A stretch of 64,000 nt of DNA from Bradyrhizobium sp. dw_411 (lineage in GTDB: Bacteria > Pseudomonadota > Alphaproteobacteria > Rhizobiales > Xanthobacteraceae). The notes beneath the pieces are model-generated. The model did no database searches, was not told the DNA's origin, and was given only the letters and a program-made list of their open reading frames with translations. Shown piece after piece: positions 37,445 through 46,126 of the stretch; positions within the stretch are counted from its first letter, which is position 1, and every line of letters starts with the position of its first letter. Both the position numbers and the translations under genes were made by a program. The stretch lies in assembly GCF_018449695.1 (NCBI RefSeq), contig NZ_JAAVUY010000002.1:62001-126000 (forward strand). Reading direction: 5' to 3'.

Positions 37445-38254
37445 ATGAGCAGTCTCAACAAGATGTTGGGAATTATGACTCTGTTCAGCGACCAGAAGTT
37501 CGCTTGGACAATCGAGGAGATGGAGGCCCGGCTCAGCCTCCCCCGATCGACGCTGTACCGCTACTTGCGCGAGCTTGTTGACGCTGAGTTTCTGACCTCT
37601 CTGCCGGAAATGGGGTACACGCTGGGCCCCAAGATCATCGAGCTGGAAAGCATCGTCCAGCGGCAGGATCCATTGATCACCGCCAGCCGCCCCTTGATGA
37701 AGGAGCTGGTCGCGGAATTCGGCGGCGTCGCGGCATTGTGCCGGAACTACCGGCAGAAGGTCTTGTGCGTTCATCAAGAGCAAGGCGCGGACGGGTTCCG
37801 CAGCGGATATCTCAAAGGGCAGTCCAGGCCGTTGCTGATGGGCTCGGCGTCGCGGGTGATCTTCGCGCACTTGCCGAACCAAATGGTCGCCAAGCTATTT
37901 GACGATCACGCCGATGCGTTTCGGCTCGCGGGACTGGGAAGCGATATCGAAGCGGTTCGTCAAAGCCTGAAAACGATCCGGCAACGCGGCTGGGATGTCA
38001 CCATCGGACAGGTGACATCCGGCGTAACCGGCGTCGCCGCGCCGATCTTCGATGGCCGCGAGAATGTGGCCGGAAGCCTCAGCGTCGTCCTGCGCAGGAC
38101 CGATCTTTCGGAAGAGCGCCTCTCCGTCATTGCGGACAAGACCACCTTCTGCGCGCGCGCCATTACGCGCGCGCTCAGCGATTCAGGCGAGGAAGAGAGT
38201 AATCCGAACGTGCGGCCCGGTCGCTCACTCAGTCGTCTTATTCCCACAATATAG
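37445..38254 (+). CDS. IclR-family transcriptional regulator
   Basis: A 269-residue regulator. The N-terminal winged helix lies at about 5-60 (WTIEEMEARLSLPRSTLYRY), then the IclR effector-binding domain (about 75-250; GYLKGQSRPLLMGSASRVIF and TIGQVTSGVTGVAAPIFDGR). IclR proteins sense small aromatic or organic acids. The start is at 37445, with GGGGGAA 6 bases upstream. It faces the dienelactone hydrolase gene divergently and is followed by the ABC transporter/monooxygenase operon, so it probably controls one or both. Confidence 0.9.
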   Translation: MSSLNKMLGIMTLFSDQKFAWTIEEMEARLSLPRSTLYRYLRELVDAEFLTSLPEMGYTLGPKIIELESIVQRQDPLITASRPLMKELVAEFGGVAALCRNYRQKVLCVHQEQGADGFRSGYLKGQSRPLLMGSASRVIFAHLPNQMVAKLFDDHADAFRLAGLGSDIEAVRQSLKTIRQRGWDVTIGQVTSGVTGVAAPIFDGRENVAGSLSVVLRRTDLSEERLSVIADKTTFCARAITRALSDSGEEESNPNVRPGRSLSRLIPTI

Positions 38255-38370
38255 AATTACATTATAATTTTCTTGACGAGTTTAAAACCCGCCGATAGGC
38301 TTCCTCCGGCATCAAGCGATGCAGCAAGGCCGGTGGATAATTTCGTCATGACTGAATCGAGGACCGGCTG

Positions 38371-39408
38371 ATGTGGCGATCGAAACGGCGCGTGGGTGCC
38401 CTGGTGGCGGCCGCACTCGCCGCCTGCTCCGCCACTGCTGGCATGGCGCAGGCGCAGCAGAGCGTTTCCATGGGAGTGGTCGGCTCGATCAGCGACGCAC
38501 CGTTTTTCATCGCGGAAGCCAAGGGATATTTCGTCGACGAAGGGTTGAAGGTCGAGATTTCAACCTTCGATTCCGCGGCCAACATGATCGCACCCATGGG
38601 CATGGGACAGTTGGATGTCGGAGCCGGCGCCGTCTCGGTTGGTCTGTTCAATGCGATCGAGCGGGGACTGGGAATCAAAATCGTTGCTGACAAGGCGCGA
38701 AACTCCCCCGGCTACAGCTACTCCTCGATCATGGTCCGCAAGGCGCTGGTCGACAGCGGCAAGGTCAAATCCTTTGCCGACTTCAAAGGGCTCAAGGTTG
38801 CCGTGGCGGGACCCGGCATCACCGACCTTTCCACGATCGATCAGGCGATGCGCAAAGGCGATCACACCATCGACGACGCCGAAATCGTTTTTCTGGGCAT
38901 GGGCCAGCATGTCGCGGCCTATGCCAACGGCGCGATCGACGCGAGCCTGACGGCGGAACCTTCCACCACCCGCATTCTGGATCAGGGCACGGCGGTGCGC
39001 TTCGCCAGCGTGGCGAGCTTCTATCCAAATCAGCAAACGGCGGTCGTTCTGTTTTCCGAGCACTTCCTGAAGAATGCCGATGCCGCATCCCGCTTCATGC
39101 GCGCCTATCTGAGGGCGGCGCGCTTCTATAACGGCGCCCTCAAGGACGGCCACTTCTTCGGCGACCAGGGCGAGGAAGTCGTGGACATCCTTTCTCGCTA
39201 CTCCATCGTCAAGGACAAGGCGTTGCTCCGGCGAATCTCTCCCAACGCGATCGACCCCAGCGGCCAGCTCGACATGAACAGTTTGGCCATCGACCTCGCC
39301 TTTTTCGTGCAGCACGGCTGGGTCAAGGACCCTGACATCCTCAAGCGGGCCGTCGATCTTTCGGTGGTTACGGCGGCGAATGCCCAGCTCGATAACGGTG
39401 CCCATTGA
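38371..39408 (+). CDS. NitT/TauT-type ABC substrate-binding protein
   Basis: A 345-residue secreted protein with a signal peptide at about 1-28 (ending AQAQ). The mature protein opens SVSMGVVGSISDAPFFIAEA and GYFVDEGLKVEISTFDSAAN, the SsuA/ThiY/NitT fold. With the ATPase and permease encoded at 41030-42651 it forms one importer; a monooxygenase gene is inserted between them. The relatives bind sulfonates, nitrate, pyrimidine precursors or aromatic acids. Given the monooxygenase, an aromatic substrate is the likelier guess. Confidence 0.92.
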   Translation: MWRSKRRVGALVAAALAACSATAGMAQAQQSVSMGVVGSISDAPFFIAEAKGYFVDEGLKVEISTFDSAANMIAPMGMGQLDVGAGAVSVGLFNAIERGLGIKIVADKARNSPGYSYSSIMVRKALVDSGKVKSFADFKGLKVAVAGPGITDLSTIDQAMRKGDHTIDDAEIVFLGMGQHVAAYANGAIDASLTAEPSTTRILDQGTAVRFASVASFYPNQQTAVVLFSEHFLKNADAASRFMRAYLRAARFYNGALKDGHFFGDQGEEVVDILSRYSIVKDKALLRRISPNAIDPSGQLDMNSLAIDLAFFVQHGWVKDPDILKRAVDLSVVTAANAQLDNGAH

Positions 39409-39439
39409 TACGCCTGGATTACACGGAAGCAGAACAGCA

Positions 39440-41026
39440 ATGACGGACATGCGCTACCAGGTCGCCATCGTAGGCGGCGGCCCCGTCGGCGTGGGACTGG
39501 CGGTCGATCTCGGGCTGCGCGGCGTCTCATGCGTGTTGCTGGAGCGGCGAAACACGATCCAGCGCATTCCGAAAGGTCAGAATCTGACTCAACGGACGCT
39601 GGAGCATTTTCAGGTATGGGGAATTGCGGATACGTTGCGCGCCGCGCGGGTGATGCCGCCGGGCTTTCCGATCGGTGGCGTGACCGCCTACGGGAATCTC
39701 CTGTCCGAATACTGGAAGGCGCCCCCTGGCCGGGAAGTCGTGCGCGCCTTCTACGCCCAGGACAACGATCGGATGCCGCAATATCAGCTCGAGCAGGTGC
39801 TGCGCGATAAGCTGCAGACCGTGCAGGGCGTCGATACCCGCTTCGGCTGGACCGTGACCGCGCTGGAGCAGGACGCAGCGGGTGCGCGCGTCTCGGCAGT
39901 CGCCGACGATGGACGAAACCTGACGCTGGAGGCCGATTATATCGTAGGCTGCGATGGCGGACGGTCCACCATTCGCGAGCTTGCCGGCATTCAGCGCTTC
40001 GGGACGGATTTCGAGCAAATGATGGTGCTCGTGGTGTTCCGTTCGCGCGAGTTGCATGAACGTCTCAAGCGCTTTCCGGGGCGTTCCACCTACCGGGTGA
40101 TGAGTCCCGCGTTGCAGGGCTTTTGGCAATTTTTCGGCCGGGTAGACGCAGATGAAACCTGGTTCTTTCACGCCCCCGTCCCGCGCGCGGCGCGCTCGCA
40201 GGACTTCGACTTCAAGGGACTGCTTCAGGAAGCGGCGGGGTTCGAGTTCGAATGCACCTTCGAACATGTCGGCTTTTGGGATCTCGCGGTGTCCGTCGCC
40301 GATGAATATTGGGCGGGACGCGTCTTCATTGCCGGCGACGCCGCGCACAGCCACCCGCCCTATGGGAGCTTCGGCTTGAACAACGGCCTGGAAGATGCCG
40401 TCAATCTGAGCTGGAAGCTGGCCGCCACGTTGCGCGGCTGGGGCGGCAAAGACCTGTTGCCGTCTTACAGCCTTGAGCGCAGTCCGATCTTCAAGGAACT
40501 GGGCGAGGACTTCATCGCCGCCGGCATCCGGGCCGAGAAGGCTTTCCTGGAAACCTACAGCCCCGAGCGCGACCGGGTGGAATTCGAACGCGAATGGAGC
40601 AGGATAGACGCCGACGACGGCACGCGGGTACGAGACTATGAACCTAATTACGAGGGCTCTCCCATCATCTGGGGACCGCCGGATGGAAGATGTCGCGCCA
40701 GCGGGACGCATATGCTGCGCGCCCGGCCGGGGCATCATTTGGCGCCGCAACGCCTTTCAAACGGACAAAGCATCTTCGATGTCCTTGATCGCGATTTCAC
40801 GTTGTTGGGGTTCGATGCCGATGACGATGCCGTCAAGGCGTTCAGCGACGCGGCTGCGGCTTTGGGCGTCCCGCTCAAGCTGGTCCGGGATACGTCGGCG
40901 GAAGGCCGGGAGGCCTACGAAGCCCGCCTGGTTCTCGTCCGTCCGGACCAATTCGTTGCCTGGGCCGGTCAGGAGACTCCAGCCGATGCTGGCGCCATTC
41001 TGTCGCGTGCCATCGGCCGGTGTTAG
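39440..41026 (+). CDS. FAD-dependent aromatic monooxygenase (MhpA/PheA-like)
   Basis: A 528-residue class A flavoprotein hydroxylase. It has the N-terminal dinucleotide fold VAIVGGGPVGVGLAVDLGLR with LLERR, the DG motif VGCDGGRSTIRELAGI near 170, the second FAD motif VFIAGDAAHSHPPYGSFGLN near 297, and a C-terminal thioredoxin-like part (about 400-528). Size and layout match 3-hydroxyphenylpropionate and phenol hydroxylases. The ATG at 39440 is chosen because the motif starts 7 residues later. It lies inside the ABC transporter operon, so its substrate is probably what the transporter imports. Confidence 0.9.
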   Translation: MTDMRYQVAIVGGGPVGVGLAVDLGLRGVSCVLLERRNTIQRIPKGQNLTQRTLEHFQVWGIADTLRAARVMPPGFPIGGVTAYGNLLSEYWKAPPGREVVRAFYAQDNDRMPQYQLEQVLRDKLQTVQGVDTRFGWTVTALEQDAAGARVSAVADDGRNLTLEADYIVGCDGGRSTIRELAGIQRFGTDFEQMMVLVVFRSRELHERLKRFPGRSTYRVMSPALQGFWQFFGRVDADETWFFHAPVPRAARSQDFDFKGLLQEAAGFEFECTFEHVGFWDLAVSVADEYWAGRVFIAGDAAHSHPPYGSFGLNNGLEDAVNLSWKLAATLRGWGGKDLLPSYSLERSPIFKELGEDFIAAGIRAEKAFLETYSPERDRVEFEREWSRIDADDGTRVRDYEPNYEGSPIIWGPPDGRCRASGTHMLRARPGHHLAPQRLSNGQSIFDVLDRDFTLLGFDADDDAVKAFSDAAAALGVPLKLVRDTSAEGREAYEARLVLVRPDQFVAWAGQETPADAGAILSRAIGRC

Positions 41027-41029
41027 ACA

Positions 41030-41839
41030 GTGACGGGGTTGTCAGCATCATACGGTCGCGAGGCTGGGACGGCTATCCGTATCAGGGACTTGATGTGCTG
41101 TTACGGCGACTTCGTCGCGCTCGATCGAATGACGTTGGACATCCCCGCCGGGCAGTTCTTTGTTATCGTTGGTCCGTCGGGATGCGGGAAGACGACGCTG
41201 CTTCGAATCCTTGCCGGCCTGGATCAGCCGAGCAGCGGCACAATCGAAATCAGTGCAAGCGGTCAGGACAGACCGGGCAACGCCATGGTTTTCCAGGGTG
41301 ACTCGCTCTTCCCGTGGATGACGGTATGGGACAATGCCGCCTACGGCCTGAAAATGCGTCGAGCGCCGCCGTCCCAGATCCAAGAGGCCGTTAGCCATTA
41401 TCTTGATCGGACCGGACTCACCCGATTTGCCAAATTGTATCCGCATCAACTCTCCGGCGGCATGCGCCAGCGCGTCTCTATCGCCCGCGCCTTCGCCAAC
41501 GATCCCGACATTCTTCTGATGGATGAGCCCTTCTCGGCGCTGGATGCGCAGAACAGGCTGCTGCTGCAAGAGGAGTTGCTGCGCATTTGGGAAGAGCACC
41601 GCAAGACGGTGGTGTTCATCACCCACAGCGTTGACGAGGCGGTGATCCTGGGCGACCGGATCATGGTGATGACGGCGCAGCCCGGATCCCTCAAAACGCT
41701 CGTCGACGTCAGCCTGCCCCGCCCGCGTGACATCATGGAGCTGCAGCGGGAACCGGCCTATGGCGAACTCGTCCATAACCTTTGGACCAGTTTGCGCGAG
41801 GAAGTGAACCGGGCAAAACAACAGACGGAGGGCGGATGA
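41030..41839 (+). CDS. NitT/TauT-type ABC transporter ATPase
   Basis: A 269-residue ABC ATPase. Walker A is IVGPSGCGKTTLL, the Q-loop NAMVFQGDSLFPWMT, the signature LSGGMRQRVSIARA, Walker B ILLMDEPFSALD, and the H-loop VVFITHSVDEAV. SsuB/TauB/NitD type. The start is GTG, 3 bases after the monooxygenase stop codon. Its stop overlaps the permease start by 4 bases (ATGA). Confidence 0.94.
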   Translation: MTGLSASYGREAGTAIRIRDLMCCYGDFVALDRMTLDIPAGQFFVIVGPSGCGKTTLLRILAGLDQPSSGTIEISASGQDRPGNAMVFQGDSLFPWMTVWDNAAYGLKMRRAPPSQIQEAVSHYLDRTGLTRFAKLYPHQLSGGMRQRVSIARAFANDPDILLMDEPFSALDAQNRLLLQEELLRIWEEHRKTVVFITHSVDEAVILGDRIMVMTAQPGSLKTLVDVSLPRPRDIMELQREPAYGELVHNLWTSLREEVNRAKQQTEGG

Positions 41840-42651
41840 GCAGCATTGGTCTGGAGCCTGCGTCCGCAAGGCCGGTTAAACGCGCGCCGTTATTGTCGAA
41901 CCACACACGCGAACGCATTATCGGCATCGCGTCGCCCGTCGTGCTGTTGATGCTGTGGGAAATTTCCGCGCGTACCGGCGTGATCGATGTCCGGTTCTTC
42001 CCGGCCCCGTCGGCTATCCTGTCGAGGATGGTGTCGCTGCTTCGCAGCGGCAGTCTGGAGCGCGACACGTGGCTGACGTTGCAGCGATTGTTCTGGGGAA
42101 CCCTTACCGGCGCCGTCCCCGGACTCGTGCTCGGCATCGCGATGGGATTGAACAGAACGCTACGCATCATGACGGAGCCGTTGATTGCCGCGATCTATCC
42201 GGTGCCGAAGAGTTCCATCGTACCCCTGGTGCTTCTGATATTCGGCCTCGGTGAATCTTCGAAGATATTCATGGTCGCGATAGGTGTTTTCTTCCCCGTG
42301 GTCATCAACGCCTGCACCGGCGTTCTGGGGATCGATAAAATCTTTCTTGATGTCGGCCGAAACTACAAGGCAGGGCGCTGGAATACGTTTTGGACGATCG
42401 CGCTGCCGGGCGCTTTGCCCGTAATCATGACCGGCGTTCGGTTGGGGATCGGCATGGGATTGGTATTGATCGCCATTGCCGAGATGACCGGCGCCCGTAA
42501 CGGCCTCGGCTTCATGATGTGGAACGCTTGGCAGACTTTCTCCGTCGAAGACATGTATGTCGGCCTGTTCGCCATTGCCCTGATCGGCTTTGTATCGACT
42601 TTGGCGTTGAACGAGCTGGAGCGGCTGCTGATGCCCTGGCGTTTCAACTGA
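41836..42651 (+). CDS. NitT/TauT-type ABC transporter permease
   Basis: A 271-residue inner-membrane permease of the SsuC/TauC class with about six membrane segments. The EAA loop region is VGRNYKAGRWNTFWTIALPG followed by ALPVIMTGVRLGIGMGL. The ATG at 41836 has GGAGGG just upstream and overlaps the ATPase stop codon. It completes the importer of the 38.4-42.7 kb operon. Confidence 0.93.
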   Translation: MSSIGLEPASARPVKRAPLLSNHTRERIIGIASPVVLLMLWEISARTGVIDVRFFPAPSAILSRMVSLLRSGSLERDTWLTLQRLFWGTLTGAVPGLVLGIAMGLNRTLRIMTEPLIAAIYPVPKSSIVPLVLLIFGLGESSKIFMVAIGVFFPVVINACTGVLGIDKIFLDVGRNYKAGRWNTFWTIALPGALPVIMTGVRLGIGMGLVLIAIAEMTGARNGLGFMMWNAWQTFSVEDMYVGLFAIALIGFVSTLALNELERLLMPWRFN

Positions 42652-42772
42652 TCCGCGCCTCAGGACTCGCGATCAGAGCGGTGCCCTGAAGAAAAGGATG
42701 CGGCGAGATGGACCGAATCCTGTTGAGATCGGTCCTCCAAAGGCTCCGCAGCGAACCCGCGGCTGGCTGAGC

Positions 42773-43999
42773 TCAGCGAGCCTCCGGAACCTGGCGGGTG
42801 GCGAGGAATTCATCGAAGGTCTCGCCACGCATCGAGGCGTAGACTTCGAGATTGGTCTGGCCGACCAGTCGCGCGAACTTCTCGAGGACGAAGAAATTGG
42901 CGCCATGCTTGATCAAGCCCAGCCAGTTTCGGTCGCGCACCAATGCGGTCTCCTCCTCGGTCAGCCCGGCCTTGCGACAGGCTGCGGCTTCGTCCTGCTC
43001 GAACTCCGCCCGGCTTGCCGGCGTCTTCATGTTCCAGAAGAACCGGTTCAGGCGAATGGATTCGGTTCCGGTCTTGATGTCGAAAGCATAGGTCCCGGCG
43101 ATATCCTCGATCCCGGTCAGTTGAGGATTCTGTGAAACGATGGCGTTGTTCTTCGCGGTCTGATCGTTCTCCTCGAACACCAGCACGGTCATCGCGGTCG
43201 TGGTCGCCAGATAGTAGTTCTGATGGACCTTCTTGATGTCGTTACTAAGCGCGCCGCGCATCGCCAGCCACATGATGACTTCAACGCTCTCGGCGCCGCC
43301 GAGACGGATGTAGTCGACATGCTTCATCTCGGCGAGCACCATCGGATCCTTCTCGATCAAATCGATGAATCGCATGTCCCAATCAGTATCGTTGTAGCCA
43401 GTTCTTTCGCCATGGATCTGATGTGAAAGACCGCCGGTTCCAACCACGACGACCTTAAGATCTTCAGGATAGGATTCGATGGCACGTCGCAGCGCCTGGC
43501 CCAGCCGGAAACACCGCATCGCCGTCGGCAGCGGATATTGGACGACATTGACCTGGATCGGAACCACCGCGCCGGGCCAGCCATCCTTATGCGGCCAGAG
43601 CAGCGGTAGCGGCGAGAACACGCCGTGATCCAGCGGCCGGTCCTGAAACACCGACAGGTCGAATTCCTCGTTGATCATGCTCTCGGCGATGTGCCGCGCA
43701 AATTCCGGATGCCCAGGCAGCGCCGGCAGCGGACGAAGACCCGCGCCCTCGTCGGCCACGCCGTAACTCGGCGCCACGCCGATCGCGAAGGTGGGATACA
43801 GATCGTAGAAGAACGCGTTGAGATGATCGTTATAGAAGAACACCAAAACGTCGGGCTTCTTCTCCTGCAGCCAGTTGAATGCCGGCTCGAAACCCTTGAA
43901 CAGCGGCGCCCATGCCGGAAAATCCTGCCGGTTCTTGTCGTAGGCCACCCCGATCGTCGGTACGTGGGAAGAGCCGATGCCGCCAATAATTCTTGCCAT
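42773..43999 (-). CDS. Gallate dioxygenase-type extradiol ring-cleavage enzyme
   Basis: A 408-residue fusion of a LigB-like catalytic domain (about 1-275) and a LigA-like domain (about 300-400), the order and size of gallate dioxygenases (GalA/DesB). Catalytic residues are visible: SSHVPTIG (Fe-ligand His), FFYNDHLNAFF (second His), and GTGGLSHQIHG with the acid-base His. The LigA part includes NWLGLIKHGANFFVLEKFAR. It should cleave gallate, or a related trihydroxy or dihydroxy acid, between C4 and C5. The start at 43999 follows an AAGGA 6-7 bases upstream. It is downstream of the isochorismatase-like gene on the same strand, 70 bases away. The later gallate-pathway genes are not in the window. 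Confidence 0.88.
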   Translation of the reverse strand: MARIIGGIGSSHVPTIGVAYDKNRQDFPAWAPLFKGFEPAFNWLQEKKPDVLVFFYNDHLNAFFYDLYPTFAIGVAPSYGVADEGAGLRPLPALPGHPEFARHIAESMINEEFDLSVFQDRPLDHGVFSPLPLLWPHKDGWPGAVVPIQVNVVQYPLPTAMRCFRLGQALRRAIESYPEDLKVVVVGTGGLSHQIHGERTGYNDTDWDMRFIDLIEKDPMVLAEMKHVDYIRLGGAESVEVIMWLAMRGALSNDIKKVHQNYYLATTTAMTVLVFEENDQTAKNNAIVSQNPQLTGIEDIAGTYAFDIKTGTESIRLNRFFWNMKTPASRAEFEQDEAAACRKAGLTEEETALVRDRNWLGLIKHGANFFVLEKFARLVGQTNLEVYASMRGETFDEFLATRQVPEAR

Positions 44000-44069
44000 C
44001 TGTCGTTCCTTCTTGCTGCGCCGTATGAGCACCAGCCTGCGGCCGAAGCGCCGTTGCCCAACGCCGGGC

Positions 44070-44744
44070 TTACACCACCAGGTCGTTGAGTACATCTTCC
44101 ATGGTCATGACATCGCCGAAGCTCTGAAACACCGTGGAGAAGCCGATATTGTGATCCTCGATGAAGCGCGCCGCGTTGGCGTCGGGGACCATCACGACAC
44201 GGAAGTCGAGCATCATCGCATCGCGTGCCGAGGTTTCGCAGCACATGTTGGTCAACATCCCGGTAATCACGACGTTCTTGATTCCCGCTTCCTGCAACTT
44301 CTCGGGTAGCTCCGATTTTGACGGCATGAACGCGCTGAAGCGTGATTTGCTCGCATGGATGTCCGTCGGCAGCGCGTCGAGCGTTTGATACAGCTCGTGC
44401 CCCTCAACGCCCTCGGTCAAATTATCGCGATGGCGGGCGGCATTCTGCTTGCTGAAAAAATAGTCATGGTAGAGCGGCCACAGGCTTTTCCCGTTATCGC
44501 CGGCCGTCATCTTGACCCACGCCACCTTCGCTCCCCGCTCGCGGAACTTCGCGGCCAGTTTGTTGATGTTCGGCACGATGGCAACCGCAGCCGGGACATC
44601 GGAGACATAGAATTTCTGCATATCGATGACCACCAGCGCCGTCTCGCTGGCTTCGAAGCGGTCGAAAACGCGCAACCGCCCGCGTTTTTTCATAACCCGA
44701 TCGATCACGTAAGGCGGCATCTCGTAGGCTGCGGGTGATGTCAT
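44070..44744 (-). CDS. Isochorismatase-family cysteine hydrolase
   Basis: A 224-residue hydrolase with the family triad: Asp in ALVVIDMQKFY, Lys in ASKSRFSAFM and Cys in GMLTNMCCETSARDAM. Relatives include N-carbamoylsarcosine amidase, maleamate amidohydrolase (NicF) and nicotinamidase; the sequence alone does not choose. It appears to be the first gene of a two-gene operon with the gallate-type dioxygenase, so it may act on a ring-cleavage product or on an amide of the aromatic acid. A LysR gene is divergent upstream. Confidence 0.9.
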   Translation of the reverse strand: MTSPAAYEMPPYVIDRVMKKRGRLRVFDRFEASETALVVIDMQKFYVSDVPAAVAIVPNINKLAAKFRERGAKVAWVKMTAGDNGKSLWPLYHDYFFSKQNAARHRDNLTEGVEGHELYQTLDALPTDIHASKSRFSAFMPSKSELPEKLQEAGIKNVVITGMLTNMCCETSARDAMMLDFRVVMVPDANAARFIEDHNIGFSTVFQSFGDVMTMEDVLNDLVV

Positions 44745-44902
44745 CTTGATCCAGTCCCAAGGCTCATCGGTTGCGCATAAGGTCAGGTAAATTAGCTTGC
44801 CCGATGGCGCTGCCTAGCTGCAAATCCCACCGGATGATATCTAAATTCGTTATATGATGACCTTGACGGCCAAGTCCGGCGGCGACGGAGTTCAGCCAGC
44901 TT

Positions 44903-46105
44903 TTGTTAAACATCAGAAATCTTCGCGCTTTCGTCTCGGTCGCCCATTCCGGAAGCGTCATTCAATCGAGCCGGCTGATCCGGCGGGCGCAATCCGCCGT
45001 GACGCGCTCGATCAAGGAGCTCGAGGCAGAGGTCGGCGTCCCGCTGTTCGAGCGGCGATCCCAGGGCATGCTGCTGACGGAAGCCGGACGCGTCCTGAGA
45101 GTCCGGGTTGAACGCGCGTTCTTCGAGATGGAAACGGCGAAAGCCGCCATCAAGGACGCCCTGTCATCGCCCGGCCTGATCGACAAGGCGCCGATCTTCT
45201 CGCTCGCGATCAGCCGGCAGCGGCTGCTGGTGTTCGCCGAGCTGGTGGAGCAGCATCATATGGGCGCGGTGGCGGACAGCCTCGGTATTTCGCAACCCGC
45301 CGCCAGCCAGTCGCTGCGGGAGATCGAGACCAGCATCGGCTGCCGGCTGTTCATCCGCGGCCCCGGCGGCATGAAGCCGACGCCGCTGGGGGCGCTGCTG
45401 GGCATGCACATCCGGCGTGCCCTCGCCGAGATCCGCGCCGGCGAGGTCGAGATCAGGTCGCTGCGCGGCGCGATTGCCGGCAGCGTCGTGGTGGGGACAT
45501 TGTCGCTCGGCCGCACCCGGCTGCTGCCCAAGGCCATCATCCAGTTGACGCAGGCCTATCCAAATCTCACGATTTCAACGATCGAGGGTGCGTTCGAATA
45601 CCTTGCGATGCGGCTTCGCGCCGGCGACGTCGATTTCATCCTTGGCGCCCTGCGCCCACAGGAACATACGATCGGCCTAATGCGAGAAGTCGTGGCACAC
45701 GACGTGCTGTCGCTGGTGGTCGGAAAATCGCACCGGCTCGCCAAGAAGCGGCAGCCTTCGTTTTCCGATCTGATGTCCGCCGAATGGGTGCTGCCTCCAC
45801 ACGGCTCCCCGACGCGAGAGCTGCTCGCAGGCGCGATGAAAGCCCATGGTCTCCCCGAGCCGAGGGTCACCGTGGAGACCGCCGATCTTGCCATCACGCG
45901 GGGAATCCTGCTCGGCAGCAACATGGTGACCGCGGTTTCCGCGCACCTGTTCTACGAGGACATTGAGGCCGGAAACCTCAAGGTGCTACCTCTGGCGCTG
46001 CCGGAGACGGGCCGGCCGATCGGCATCCTGCAGCGGTCGACCAGCAGTCCCTCGCTCGCCGCCCGGCTGCTGATGGCCAATATCAGGGCGATCGGAGAAC
46101 TTTGA
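44903..46105 (+). CDS. LysR-type regulator with two tandem HTH domains
   Basis: A 400-residue LysR protein, about 100 residues longer than usual. Two complete LysR winged helices follow each other: residues 5-64 (AFVSVAHSGSVIQSSRLIRR ... PLFERRSQGMLLTEAG) and 105-165 (VFAELVEQHHMGAVADSLGI ... CRLFIRGPGGMKPTPLG). A normal effector-binding domain occupies about 190-400. The start is TTG at 44903, with GGAG about 12 bases upstream. It is divergent from the isochorismatase-dioxygenase operon, its likely target, and convergent with pobA. Confidence 0.9.
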   Translation: MLNIRNLRAFVSVAHSGSVIQSSRLIRRAQSAVTRSIKELEAEVGVPLFERRSQGMLLTEAGRVLRVRVERAFFEMETAKAAIKDALSSPGLIDKAPIFSLAISRQRLLVFAELVEQHHMGAVADSLGISQPAASQSLREIETSIGCRLFIRGPGGMKPTPLGALLGMHIRRALAEIRAGEVEIRSLRGAIAGSVVVGTLSLGRTRLLPKAIIQLTQAYPNLTISTIEGAFEYLAMRLRAGDVDFILGALRPQEHTIGLMREVVAHDVLSLVVGKSHRLAKKRQPSFSDLMSAEWVLPPHGSPTRELLAGAMKAHGLPEPRVTVETADLAITRGILLGSNMVTAVSAHLFYEDIEAGNLKVLPLALPETGRPIGILQRSTSSPSLAARLLMANIRAIGEL

Positions 46106-46126
46106 CCGGGCTATGCCAGACGCCGC

